This document shows, one piece after another, positions 12,046-26,759 of a stretch of 26,759 nt of DNA. The notes beneath the pieces are model-generated. The model ran no database searches and had not been told where the DNA came from. It saw nothing but the letters and a program-made list of their open reading frames with translations. Position 1 is the stretch's first letter. Each line of letters starts with the position of its first letter. Made by a program: the position numbers and the translations under genes. This stretch comes from Salpingoeca rosetta (Eukaryota > Opisthokonta > Choanoflagellata > Craspedida > Salpingoecidae), in NCBI RefSeq assembly GCF_000188695.1, contig NW_004754911.1, positions 884,775 through 911,533 of the forward strand, given 5' to 3'.

Positions 12046-14978
12046 CTACATGCTGAGGATGGCCTGCAGCTCAATGCAGTCGAGCTGCTGTGCGGGCGGC
12101 CCAATGTGCCGCTGCAGGCGCGGGAGCAGCCACGAGCGGTGACGCGACAACGCCCGTTCAAAATGCACCAGCGCACCCATCTTCACGTCCTCAAGCACCT
12201 CGTCATAGCTGTTGGTGTCGCTTGTGCACGCATCAGCGTCGCCAGCATCACCATGGTTCCTGTCAGTGCTGTTGCTGTTGCTGCTGCTTGATTTAGCCTT
12301 CCCCTTCTTTCCTGCTGCCTTTCCTTTGTGCCCGTCCTTGTGCTGCTGAGGCTGAGGCTGCTGCTGCTGCTTCCTCGCTTGCCTTCCCTTGCGCTTCTTA
12401 GCATCACTCATGTGCGTGTGTGCGGAGAGACAGAGCCAGGCCACGGCTTCGCACCACTCCGCCACCGCCCGCGCTGTCGCCTGCTTGCGCCCGGCCTCTG
12501 TTCGCTTCATCTGAATGCTGCGCGCACTCTGTTCACCATACTCAAACCCATCATCTTCATCATCTTCATCCTCCTCATCATTATCATCACCATCACCATC
12601 ACCACAGCCGCTTCCGCCGTTGCACGCGTATCCGCCGTCATCTTTGCGCGTGTATGTGAGCGCTGTGCTGCCCTTTCCAATGTTCCCGTCCACCTCGCAC
12701 ACAAGGTCGCCGGACACCATTGTCAGCAGCAGGAGCAGCTCGCCGTGGTTGCACAGGAGCGGAGCAACAGCAGCAGCAGCAATGTGGCTATCACTCTCGC
12801 CAGCAGTGTCGTCGCGCTGTGCGTTTGACAGTGTATTTTTTGTGCCTGCAAGCACGGCGGCGGCGCTGCGAATGGAATCATCGCGAAGGGCAAACGCGCA
12901 CCGGTCTGCGTCCCGTTTCACTGCGCGCAAAAACAAGAGGACATGGGGTGCAGGGGAGGGAGGGGAGAGGGTGGTGTGAGAGCAAGTGGCAGCGGTGGAG
13001 TATGTGGGATGTGGGATGTGTGACGGTAAGTGGAAGTTGATGTCTATGTGTTGGCTCGCTTGTGTGTGCCGGCGAGCAGCTACAACTACAACTTGAAGCC
13101 GGAAAGCATCAGGCCATGTTGAAATCACAGTACGCACCTGTGTATGCGGTGACGAGCGAGGCCAGGGCTGTGGGCTCTTCAAACGTCTTTGCATCTGTTT
13201 GGCATGCACGGAGACGCAAGCGTGAGGTGGGAGAAACGTATGTGGCGGGAAAAAACACAGGTATGACAATCCAAGAATGATAGGACATAGACGAGCAACA
13301 CCAGTGGCAGCAAGAATATGTGCAAGCACACACAAACACACGCACGCACACGCACACAGACACACACAAAACACAGTCGTCTCACGTGCGAGAGTGGGGG
13401 CGAGGGTGCGTGCGAGTTGCGCAAGGGAGGCGGACTGGCGCGCCTCCGCTGGGTCCTCAACCAACACGTTGAGCAGCAAATTGCACGCGAGGTTGCATGC
13501 CGATGCGTCGTACTCGTCATCATCGCCACTGCCCATCTTGGAATCGGTTGGTTGTGTAATGGACAGCCGTTCAAACGCAGCCTGCTCACCGCCATCATCA
13601 TCACCATCACTATCATCACCATCATCACTGTCGTCATCGCTGTTGCCGTGTGCAGCGGTTGTGCCCGTCGTTCTCGTCTTCTTTGCCGCCTGTTCGCCCT
13701 GAGCCGTCTTGGTGGGCGCATGCGCCACACCCACGGATGATGACGACGATGGCGACAGCGATGACGAAGCGTCCTCTGAAGGAATAACGCCTGCGCGCTG
13801 CAGATACGACGAGACGACGGTACACGCGAGCGAAATGCAGTTGGTGTCGCCCACGACCGAGTGCCGGAAGGGCGTGTGCGCTGTTCCCGTGCACAGCGCG
13901 GGCAGCAAATGCCGCAGAACAAGCCGCGACCACGACCGGTCTGGTTGTGTTGTGTTGTGTTTCGAAGGGGGTGTGTGTGTGAGTACAGGGAGAGGTGGAA
14001 CTCGGCATGCATGCACACACAACCACGTGGCGTGCGCATTGCCTGCAAGCAATGTAGCCATGTTAGCGCGTACCTTCAGGGTTGGCGGACAGGGAGCGGT
14101 CATTGATGAGTTGAAGAAGGTACTCCGCAGTCGGAAGGAACTGATGCGAGGAGGTGGTGGTGGTGTGAGTGAGAGTGAGTGAGAGTGTGAGTGAGTGAGA
14201 GAGTGAGAGAGAGAGAGTGAGAGAGTGAGAGAGTGAGTGAGTGAGAGAGTGAGTGAGTGAGTGAGTGAATGAGTCACATGTGTGTGAGTGAGTGAGTGAC
14301 TTGTATGTGCGGGTGAGACAGTGCTCGCACATATGTGTGCGAGTGAGAGAGTGCATCCACGTGTAACAGAGTGCGAAAGCTGTGCGCGAGCATGCAATCA
14401 CCCGTCATCCGCGCGCCAAACCTGATCGATGCCATTGTCGTTCTCGGCAAACCACGCCCCAAGCACGCGTGCACACCCGGCCAGCAGCAGCAGCACCCGC
14501 TCGGACTGCGATTCCCACGCGTTGTCGCTGCTGTTTGCAGTGAAGAACAGCACAGCCTCAACCGTCATCTGCAGGGCGAACACATGCGCGAGTGTAGAGG
14601 TGTGTGTGTGTGTGTGAGTGTGTGCGTGTGCGAGTGTGTGCGAGAGAGAGAGTGTGTGTGTGAGGGAGAGAGAGTGTGTGTGTGCGTGTCCGTGTGAGTG
14701 TGTGTGTGTGTACATGTGAACGTGCGCGGTGCGAAGGTTGAAGGAGGGAAGACACAAGTCTGCACGCACAAGCACTCATGCAGCTGCTCTGCTGTTTGTG
14801 TGTCTGCTCACCTTGCACCCAGAGAGGGCGTTTTCAAGACTGGCGGTTTCCATTTCATCACCGCGGTTCACTGAAGATCAAGCACAACAAGTGGGCAGAA
14901 GCGAGGTGCAGTGAGCACATGCACATGCAAACGCAGACGGAGGGTGACACATGATAGACGGAAAAATACACACATCTA

Positions 14979-15044
<66 letters not shown>

Positions 15045-15388
15045 GAGCACAGCGCAGCGCAGCTGTGCGAGTTGTTGCGTACCGAGACATGAGATGGAGT
15101 CCTCGACGATGAAGAAGCAGCAGGCGGTCAGCTCAACATCCTCAATGCAGCTCTCAAGCTGCACACACACACACAGAAGTGCGAACATGTGAGCGTATAT
15201 TCATTCCATGAGATGCAGGTGGTGTTGCAACGATACTCCTTCAAACCACTGTGCAGATCGCAGTCATGCATGCAGGCAAGGTGCATGCAGGCAAACAGGC
15301 GTCACAACTCACGTGCTCCTGCTCAAGCGCCATGCGAACTTCAATGGCGGCGCGGCGACAAATGAGTGGCAGACATCTGCATACACAA

Positions 15389-15473
<85 letters not shown>

Positions 15474-16963
15474 AGGCGAGATGACGGACAAGATTGTGAG
15501 CTCAAATCCTTGTGATCCTTGTGTGTACACGCACCCTCCCTCAACACACAGTCGCACACATACACACACATACACCACCCACCGACGTGCCAGCGCTTAC
15601 TCGTTGAGGGTCGGGGTGGGGAGGTGCTTGAAGTGGGCGTGTGCGACGGCGGCAGATATGAGCTGCAGCACCAAACGGCGCTCGCGGGGGCCAAGTTTGT
15701 GCTGCAATAGCGCTTTGCTCGTCCGCACAACAGAGGAGAACCAGTTCTTGCACGGCTCGTCGTCATCATCATCGCCATCATCATTGGCACCAGCATCACC
15801 AACACTGCCGGCGCTCTTCTTGTCTGCGCGTGTGTGGCTGCCTCCTTTACTGCTACTGCTGCTGCTGGTGGTGCTGGGGTAGAGGATGACGTGCGGTGTG
15901 GGCGCGGCAGCAAAGGCGGCAGGGGAGACTGACTGCAGCAGCGACGTGAGGGCCTTTGCACTCTCCAGCTTGTACTCGTCATGACGCGTGGCAAACACGT
16001 GCGCCAGGAAGACGGCGGTGGTGGCGTGCATGGACGGATACAGGAGGCCGATGCGGTAGGCAAAGGCAAGCAGGGCTGACATGGGCGCCTGTGGTGCATC
16101 CACACCGCGGTCCTCGAGCCACGCGTTCAGGTCAGGCAGCAGCTCTAAACGAGTGGGAGGATGCGAGGGAGAGGGTGTGATATGAGTGGGAGGTGAATGG
16201 CGCACACGCGCAGCCATCAGAGGCAGATACAGTGGATCACACACAGACAAACAAACCCACATGCGCGCGCGCACACACACACACACACAGTCACAGATGC
16301 ACACAGACACACAGACACACACACGCACACACGCACGCACACGCGCACGAACGTACGTGGAGGGAGGCTCGGTTTGTGATTGTAGTCGAGGGCGGTGATG
16401 AGGATGTGCAGGGCGTCAAAGACAGCCTGATCTGATGGTGACAGTGGCGGCTGTTGGATGTCGGCACCTTCTTCTTCTTCACCATCACCGTTGCCTTCAT
16501 CTTGACCGTTGCCTTCCTCAACCTCCTCCCTGGTGGCTGCAGCTGTGTTTGCAGCCTTCCCGCTGCTGTCTTCATCGTCGCCACGGTTCTCCACGCCATC
16601 ATCGTCGCCATCATGACCGCTGTGACGCGGGCGCGGCTGCCTCGGGTTGACCGGCACGGCGTCGGTGTCGCCTGATTGCTCGGATGGCGTTTCCAGCAGG
16701 CGTACAAGCGCATTCACCACGTTGGGGAGGATGTGCGCAAACGACTTGGAACGTGCAATGCAGTCGGATGCGGCGTACAGGGACAGGATGGACATGGCCA
16801 GGCGTGGGTACAGCAGGCCCACGTTCTGGTCGCCGTGCGAGTTGAGCAGCCGCTTCAGGAACGAGTAGCCCACAACCTTCTCAACAGCCTCCACGTCAGA
16901 TGCATCACTTGGAGGTGTGCCTTTTGCCAACAGTAGCAGTCCGACAAACCGTTGCTGTACAGT

Positions 16964-17036
<73 letters not shown>

Positions 17037-17428
17037 AATTGGGCGTGTGTGAGGAATTGGGCGTGTGTGAGTGTGTGGTTGTGGGATTGTGAGCACGCAC
17101 GAGGGGCAGTGAATAGCGAGCGAGTGAGTGAAATGTGACTGGATAGCAGTACAATTGCACGCATGGTTATGCGCGAGAGAGGGAGAGACGGAGGGCAACC
17201 AGTTCAAGCAGACGTTCACTTCGCCAGCGACCATGCAAGCAGATGGTCATGGCTGCTTGTAGCGCACGACAATACCTCGTCCGTCTGTGCGTTCTTGAAG
17301 ACACCCAGCGCTGTTCTCAGCTGCTGTTGTGGGTCGGCTGCGCCTTGGCCTGGCTGCTGCCAGTCAGCTTTCCCTTCCATTGTGGTCGTTGTTGTCGTCG
17401 CAGAAGAAGAAGAGGAAGACAGTGGCAT
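12046..17428 (-). CDS. NCDN: neurochondrin family protein (about 1064 aa)
   Basis: Eleven exons: 17276-17428, 16357-16954, 15601-16144, 15313-15376, 15083-15158, 14812-14870, 14422-14568, 14074-14140, 13386-13940, 13138-13194 and 12046-12920. Phases agree at every junction and the total is divisible by three. Neurochondrin is a helical-repeat (ARM-like) cytoplasmic protein that in animals modulates CaMKII and GPCR signalling. Family signatures: LGVFKNAQTDE joined to QRFVGLLLLAKG (exons 1-2), VGYSFLKRLLNS, LLPDLNAWLEDRG (exon 3), AAIEVRMALEQE (exon 4) and ERVLLLLAGCARVLGAWFAE (exon 7). It exceeds the roughly 730-residue human protein because of low-complexity Asp/Glu/Gly/Ser inserts in exons 2, 3, 9 and 11; exon 11 also has a Gln/Lys-rich basic stretch. 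The start could instead be ATG 17380, which has the better context (ACAATGG). It shares its upstream region with ABCE1. Confidence 0.88.
14165..14300. repeat. GTGA / GAGA imperfect array
   Basis: A four-base-period GAGT/GTGA/GAGA array in the neurochondrin intron 14141-14421. On the transcript strand it is a CACT/TCTC pyrimidine-rich stretch leading to the exon 8 acceptor. Confidence 0.9.
14981..15041. repeat. (CA)n microsatellite
   Basis: About 29 CA units in the neurochondrin intron 14871-15082. Confidence 0.96.
15390..15470. repeat. (CA)n microsatellite
   Basis: About 40 CA units, (GU)n on the transcript, near the acceptor of neurochondrin exon 4. Confidence 0.96.
16964..17070. repeat. 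(TG)n array plus 18-base tandem duplication
   Basis: About 35 TG units end at 17034. They are followed by two copies of an 18-base unit starting GAGGAATTGGGCG. The array lies about eight bases from the acceptor of neurochondrin exon 2 and is (CA)n on the transcript. Confidence 0.95.
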
Positions 17429-17593
17429 GCTTTGTGATGTGATGATAGCAGCAGAGGCTGCGAACGTCTCTGTGTGCGTTGTGGTGTGGTGTGTGTGCGT
17501 GCTGACTGTGCCAGCGAAGGGAGGCTCGACTGGCGAAAGGTTATGGAAAATATTCACTGATCGTCCACATCACACGTGTGAAAGGCAGCCAAG
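17429..17593. promoter_or_regulatory. short divergent promoter between NCDN and ABCE1
   Basis: About 165 bases separate the two start codons, so one compact region should drive both. It contains the perfect 10-base palindrome CACACGTGTG (17571-17580) with a CACGTG E-box core, 14 bases upstream of the ABCE1 ATG. An AT-rich patch (AAAATATT, about 17547-17554) lies just left of it. Both genes are housekeeping-like, which fits shared control, but no transcript ends are visible. Confidence 0.5.
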
Positions 17594-22975
<5,382 letters not shown>

Positions 22976-23534
22976 ACCTATCGCTCCTCCCTCATTTCCC
23001 CCCCCCCCCCAATTCTCTCTTCTCTCTGCAACTTCACGCCCTCGCCTCCTCTTCCCTTCGTACTTCGCTCGCCGAACCCATGTCACAATATGCACGCGAG
23101 TGCAAGTGCTTGGGGGTTGTTGGGTGGTCTTAGCTTGCGTCTTTGCTCTGCATCGCGCAGTGTAGCTGTGGGTTAAGGTGGTCACTCACTAACACCACGG
23201 CCAAGCCGTGTTGCCTGTTTCTGTTTCTTGTGTCTCAGATCGCTGTTCATCTGCTGTTGGTCGATGTGAGTTGATGTGAGTTGATGTGAGTTTCGCTTGT
23301 TCGAGTCGCTTCTTTGACTTCCTTCTTCTTCTCCTCTTTCTTTTTCGTCGTGTAGCCTTGCTGTTTCGGTTGTGCCCAGTTAATTTGCTGTCCGGTTTTG
23401 CATTGCGCGTCAAACCATCCAACAAACAACAACAACAAACGATCTCAAAGTACCATACGCTGCTGTGGCATGAGCACAGCGAAATCGACAACTCCAAATA
23501 CACATCGTCATCGTCATCATCATCACCCTGAACA

Positions 23535-23568
<34 letters not shown>

Positions 23569-23644
23569 CCCAGCAAGCATTCATTCAATAGTTGGTTTGT
23601 CAGCAGGCACCCCCACACAAGAAAAGCAGCAGAGTGTCATGTGT
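22976..23644. other. convergent intergenic region, ABCE1 / EF-hand gene
   Basis: About 670 bases separate two stop codons that face each other; both 3' UTRs should lie here. It contains a C run (about 22999-23010), three 10-base direct repeats at 23261-23290, a CAACAA patch near 23420, a CAT/TCA run near 23505-23527 and a (CA)n array at 23536-23567. I see no AATAAA on the plus strand and no convincing exon. Confidence 0.6.
23261..23290 (+). repeat. three 10-base direct repeats
   Basis: TCGATGTGAG, TTGATGTGAG, TTGATGTGAG in tandem, in the convergent intergenic region. The function is unknown. Confidence 0.9.
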
Positions 23645-23740
23645 TCAGTCGTCATCGCTGTCATCATTGCGGCGAATGTGCAAACCGCCACCGGTGCGTC
23701 CAACGAGATCAACCTGAAGTTTGGACGAAACGTGCGCGTG

Positions 23741-23812
<72 letters not shown>

Positions 23813-24009
23813 AGGGTGCGTGCGTGTGCGTGTGTGTGTATCTGTGTGTGTGTGTGTATTCATGTGTGTGTGTGTTTTGGTGTGCAATGCGCAATCAGGT
23901 CATATTCGCAAATTCACACGCTGCACCTTCACGGTGACGTCCTTCAGTGCCGTTTTCCCAATCTGCGAACTCTTGGCGCGATTCAGGAACTCTTGATCCT
24001 GCGCGTGTA

Positions 24010-24068
<59 letters not shown>

Positions 24069-24967
24069 TGCTCATACGAAGACGAAGAGGGAACACGAAT
24101 GTACAAGACAACGTGCAGGTGCAAGCCTGGTGACGACAAACCTTGATAAACTTCTCCGCCTGTGCGGTCTTGATCGCCGTTCGCTTGTTGTTCATTTCCT
24201 ACATCAAGCACAGCGCATGAACATGTGAGCCGGCATGTTGACACGGACACACGGTAACAATCGTAACAACATGCCATCTGCCTCTTATACGCACTGGAAT
24301 GTGCGCGTGTGTGCGTGTGTGCGGTTGTGCGGTTGTGCGGTTGTGTGTGCATGTGTGTGCATGTGTTTTACGTGGTAGTCGACGAGGCCGTCGTTGTCTT
24401 CGTCGAGGGAATCGAGCAGGAACTGGATCTGCGCTTCATCCAACTGAACGCCAATCACCTGAAGACACAATCGGACAGCACCGAGAACACGATGGCACAC
24501 CAGTTACGCATGAGCACGACACATAACACTCTTACAGTTATGCATTGAGATCATGCTTGCAAGGACGCTTGGACGGGCACTTTCAGCATGCACAGTAGGC
24601 GTATATCGACGCATGCATGCACGTGGCAGCGACACACCTTCACGCCTTGGATAAACTCTTCGCGCGTGATGTTGCCGTCGTTGTTCTTGTCAAAGCGCTT
24701 GAACAGATCAATCAGACGCAACTGCACACACACACACACACATACGCAGGTGGATGGACAGGTGTGTGAGCGCAGTGTGAACGTGCATATTGCGCAGAGC
24801 ACAAGTGTGTGTGTGTGTGTGTGCACTGACGTTGTGGCGTTCGAGATATTCTTCAAAGATGAACCAGGGATCTGTACTCGTCTTCACTTGGTGACAGCGA
24901 CCTGCAAACAAGTTAGGAATGCCAGAAACGTCACATGTATGAGGGGGATGTACACATGCGCAAATGT

Positions 24968-25010
<43 letters not shown>

Positions 25011-25567
25011 GGTGTGTGTGTGTGTGTGTGTGTGTGTACAAGGTGTGTTGGGACCAGAAGTACAACATCCCCAAGCATGTAGGTGAAGGATGGGTGACTT
25101 CTGGTGAAGCCTTCACCACCAAACAAGACAAGACACGCACCCTCATCCACGGTGACGGAGAGGTTTGGACGCTTTCCGCTCGCAACGTCGCTTTCAAACA
25201 CACGCTCGACCTGACACACACGCACAAAAGTATGGTCATGAATGAGATCAGTGGTGGAAGGCTGTAGCCTCACACGCCGTGTGCATGTGTGTGTGTGCGC
25301 TTGCTTGTGTGTATGTGTGTGTGTGTGTGCGCGCGCTTGCTTGTGTGTATGTGTGTGTGTATCCGACGGTTACTGCGACACGACGATGACTAGTGCAAGA
25401 CCACCAGCCCACCTTGTCCTCGGCGGCCTTGACGGCTTTTTGTGCCGCTTCGATGTCGCGTTTGATGGCATCAGCGCCCTCGGCCGCTGTCCGCTGCACG
25501 TGTTCACATGCAGAGAGAGAGAGAGAGAGTGTGTGTGTGTGTGTGGTGGTGGTAATGATGATGATGT

Positions 25568-25608
<41 letters not shown>

Positions 25609-25621
25609 GTGATGATGATGG

Positions 25622-25662
<41 letters not shown>

Positions 25663-25675
25663 GTGATGATGATGG

Positions 25676-25728
<53 letters not shown>

Positions 25729-25729
25729 T

Positions 25730-25805
<76 letters not shown>

Positions 25806-26062
25806 GGTGGTGGTGGTGGTCATGATGATGGTGGAGGTGGTGATGGTAGTGCATTCAAGCAAGAGCAGCGGTAGCAACCATCACATACACGCCCGCACAT
25901 ACGCGCACGACCGTACCGTGATGACGGCCTGTGTCCGGGAGAGCTGTGCAATGTGTGTGACGAGGTCCTCATGGTGGCTCGAGGAAGACATGGCGTAATC
26001 TGAACGCAATACCACACATGACGGCATGTGAGTTGCAAGTTGATGGCCAGTGTCATGCTCAT

Positions 26063-26124
<62 letters not shown>

Positions 26125-26329
26125 CCATACACACACACACACACAACCATACACACACACAACCATACACAGGCACCCTGCCCGCCCAAATTTTCAGCTG
26201 GGTTCTGGCTGCACCTTTGAGGGCCTTCTGTGCGGCCTCCGTGATTGCGTGCATGTCCTTGTCGTTCTTCATTGCCGCCTTCAACGCAGCGTTGCATGCA
26301 ATGTCGAAAATAGCAAGGTCATCTGCCAT
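23645..26329 (-). CDS. two-EF-hand calcium-binding protein (about 262 aa)
   Basis: Ten exons: 26215-26329, 25917-25999, 25413-25493, 25141-25210, 24831-24901, 24638-24721, 24372-24458, 24142-24198, 23927-23998 and 23645-23713. The total is 789 bases with matching phases. Residues 1-115 are helical and Ala/Lys-rich, probably coiled coil. Residues 116-140 hold [14 protein letters not shown]-hand 1 has loop [12 protein letters not shown] (151-162); EF-hand 2 has loop [12 protein letters not shown] (187-198). Both keep acidic or Asn ligands at 1, 3 and 5, Gly at 6 and Glu at 12, so both should bind calcium. The tail ends in [10 protein letters not shown] recognise no specific family; an EF-hand pair after a helical N-terminus resembles several flagellum-associated proteins. 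Three in-frame ATGs (26341, 26335, 26329) precede the frame. Alternatively, CAG|ATGACC at 26322 is an acceptor and the gene starts further upstream. Confidence 0.82.
23744..23876. repeat. (TG)n array with interrupted tail
   Basis: About 32 TG units followed by degenerate TG/GTGCG sequence, in the last intron of the EF-hand gene. It is (CA)n on the transcript and close to the exon 10 acceptor. Confidence 0.95.
24010..24066. repeat. (TG)n microsatellite
   Basis: About 28 TG units starting 12 bases from the EF-hand gene's exon 9 acceptor; (CA)n on the transcript. Confidence 0.96.
24966..25037. repeat. (TG)n microsatellite
   Basis: About 34 TG units with one GCGGG interruption, in the EF-hand gene intron 24902-25140. 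Confidence 0.95.
25289..25362. repeat. duplicated GCGCTTGCTTGTGTGTATG unit in TG-rich tract
   Basis: Two copies of a unit beginning GCGCTTGCTTGTGTGTATG, about 36 bases apart, inside TG repeats in the EF-hand gene intron 25211-25412. Confidence 0.85.
25510..25830. repeat. (GA)n, (TG)n and long (GAT)n / GATGGTGAT array
   Basis: A short GA run and TG run lead into about 270 bases of GAT repeats. GGTGATGATGAT variants recur near 25607-25680, suggesting internal duplication. It fills the EF-hand gene intron 25494-25916 and yields spurious poly-Asp, poly-Met and poly-His frames. Confidence 0.97.
26062..26171. repeat. (CA)n array with AACCATACAC units
   Basis: About 30 CA units followed by three AACCATACAC insertions spaced by CA repeats, in the EF-hand gene intron 26000-26214. 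Confidence 0.94.
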
Positions 26330-26343
26330 GTGCATGCACATTG

Positions 26344-26344
<1 letters not shown>

Positions 26345-26414
<70 letters not shown>
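26345..26414. repeat. (TG)n array upstream of EF-hand coding sequence
   Basis: About 35 TG units, (CA)n on the transcript strand, immediately upstream of the first recognised coding exon. That position resembles the CA arrays seen before acceptors elsewhere here. Confidence 0.96.
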
Positions 26415-26415
<1 letters not shown>

Positions 26416-26759
26416 TCGCAAAAAAAAAAGAGAACAGCACGCACGCGCGCTCTCTATGGAAGGAGGAGCACTGGACGGACGGTATACATGAATTCTCCTT
26501 AACCGGGTGTGGGGGGCAGGGGTGGAGGGAGCAGACAGGGGGGGACGGGATGCGAGCACAACCTGTTATTCGTTTGAGTGGGGGGGCCATCCAAACAGAA
26601 GGGCTATTGCTGTGTGGGGGAGAGGAGGGGTCGAACGCATTAAAGTTATTATTTATGGGCGAACTAGGAGAGGGGGGTGGTTGGTGGACGATGGCATAAG
26701 TCGGCAGATGGTGGTCGTGGAAAAAATTGGACCAACAAGACGGGAGGCGACGCGGCGGC
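26415..26759. other. right-edge region with no clear gene
   Basis: Mostly purine-rich on the plus strand (many G runs), with an A run at 26420-26428 and an AT-rich patch around 26640-26660 whose minus strand reads CATAAATAATAAC. It may contain the EF-hand gene's promoter or first exon. One candidate minus-strand first exon is 26563-26590 (nine codons, beginning MAPPLKRIT), whose phase fits an acceptor at 26322, but its donor is weak. Confidence 0.4.

Noticed and set aside
12046..14397. A single 783-codon open frame on the minus strand
   Set aside because: It fuses neurochondrin exons 9 and 11 in one frame through two introns and the 3' part of exon 8's neighbourhood in the wrong frame. Splice sites and phase at 13386, 13194, 13138 and 12920 give a consistent spliced protein instead.
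17281..17557. Neurochondrin start at 17557
   Set aside because: The codon there is GTG, not ATG, and it would leave under 40 bases before the ABCE1 start. ATG 17428 or 17380 is more likely.

Overview
The window is nuclear DNA from an intron-dense eukaryote, most likely a choanoflagellate or another close unicellular relative of animals. The reasons are short introns (mostly about 80-400 bases) with ordinary GT..AG borders, GC-rich coding exons, an SH2-domain protein, animal-type CCDC87 and neurochondrin homologues, and dinucleotide arrays in most introns. The genus cannot be fixed from the sequence alone.

Layout: five protein genes with about 68 coding exons, arranged as two divergent (head-to-head) pairs plus a fifth gene. 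Bases 1-8400 (minus) hold a CCDC87-like gene running off the left edge. Bases 8761-11236 (plus) hold a 376-residue protein with a C-terminal SH2 domain. These two start 360 bases apart. A 100-base assembly gap (11592-11691) and an AT-rich tract follow. Bases 12046-17428 (minus) hold neurochondrin. Bases 17594-22975 (plus) hold ABCE1/RLI1, the ribosome-recycling ATPase; these two starts are about 165 bases apart. Bases 23645-26329 (minus) hold a small two-EF-hand protein, convergent with ABCE1. I assembled each gene exon by exon by requiring GT..AG borders, matching intron phases and an open frame throughout. The four genes whose ends lie in the window sum to exact multiples of three.

The five genes do not form a pathway. 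ABCE1 is a universal translation factor; CCDC87 is linked to sperm or cilia in mammals; neurochondrin is a signalling adaptor in animals; the SH2 protein probably reads phosphotyrosine; the EF-hand protein probably binds calcium.

Most non-coding sequence is microsatellite: (CA/TG)n, (ACAG)n, (CAAC)n, (AAGC)n, (CAA)n and (GAT)n. These produce many spurious long open frames (Cys-Val, Thr-His, poly-His, poly-Met, poly-Asp). The most interesting non-repeat signals are an ABCE1 start codon apparently split by an intron, so that the unspliced form reads AUG-UGA; a set of regularly spaced copies of one motif between CCDC87 and the SH2 gene; and a tendency for GU arrays to follow donors and CA arrays to precede acceptors.
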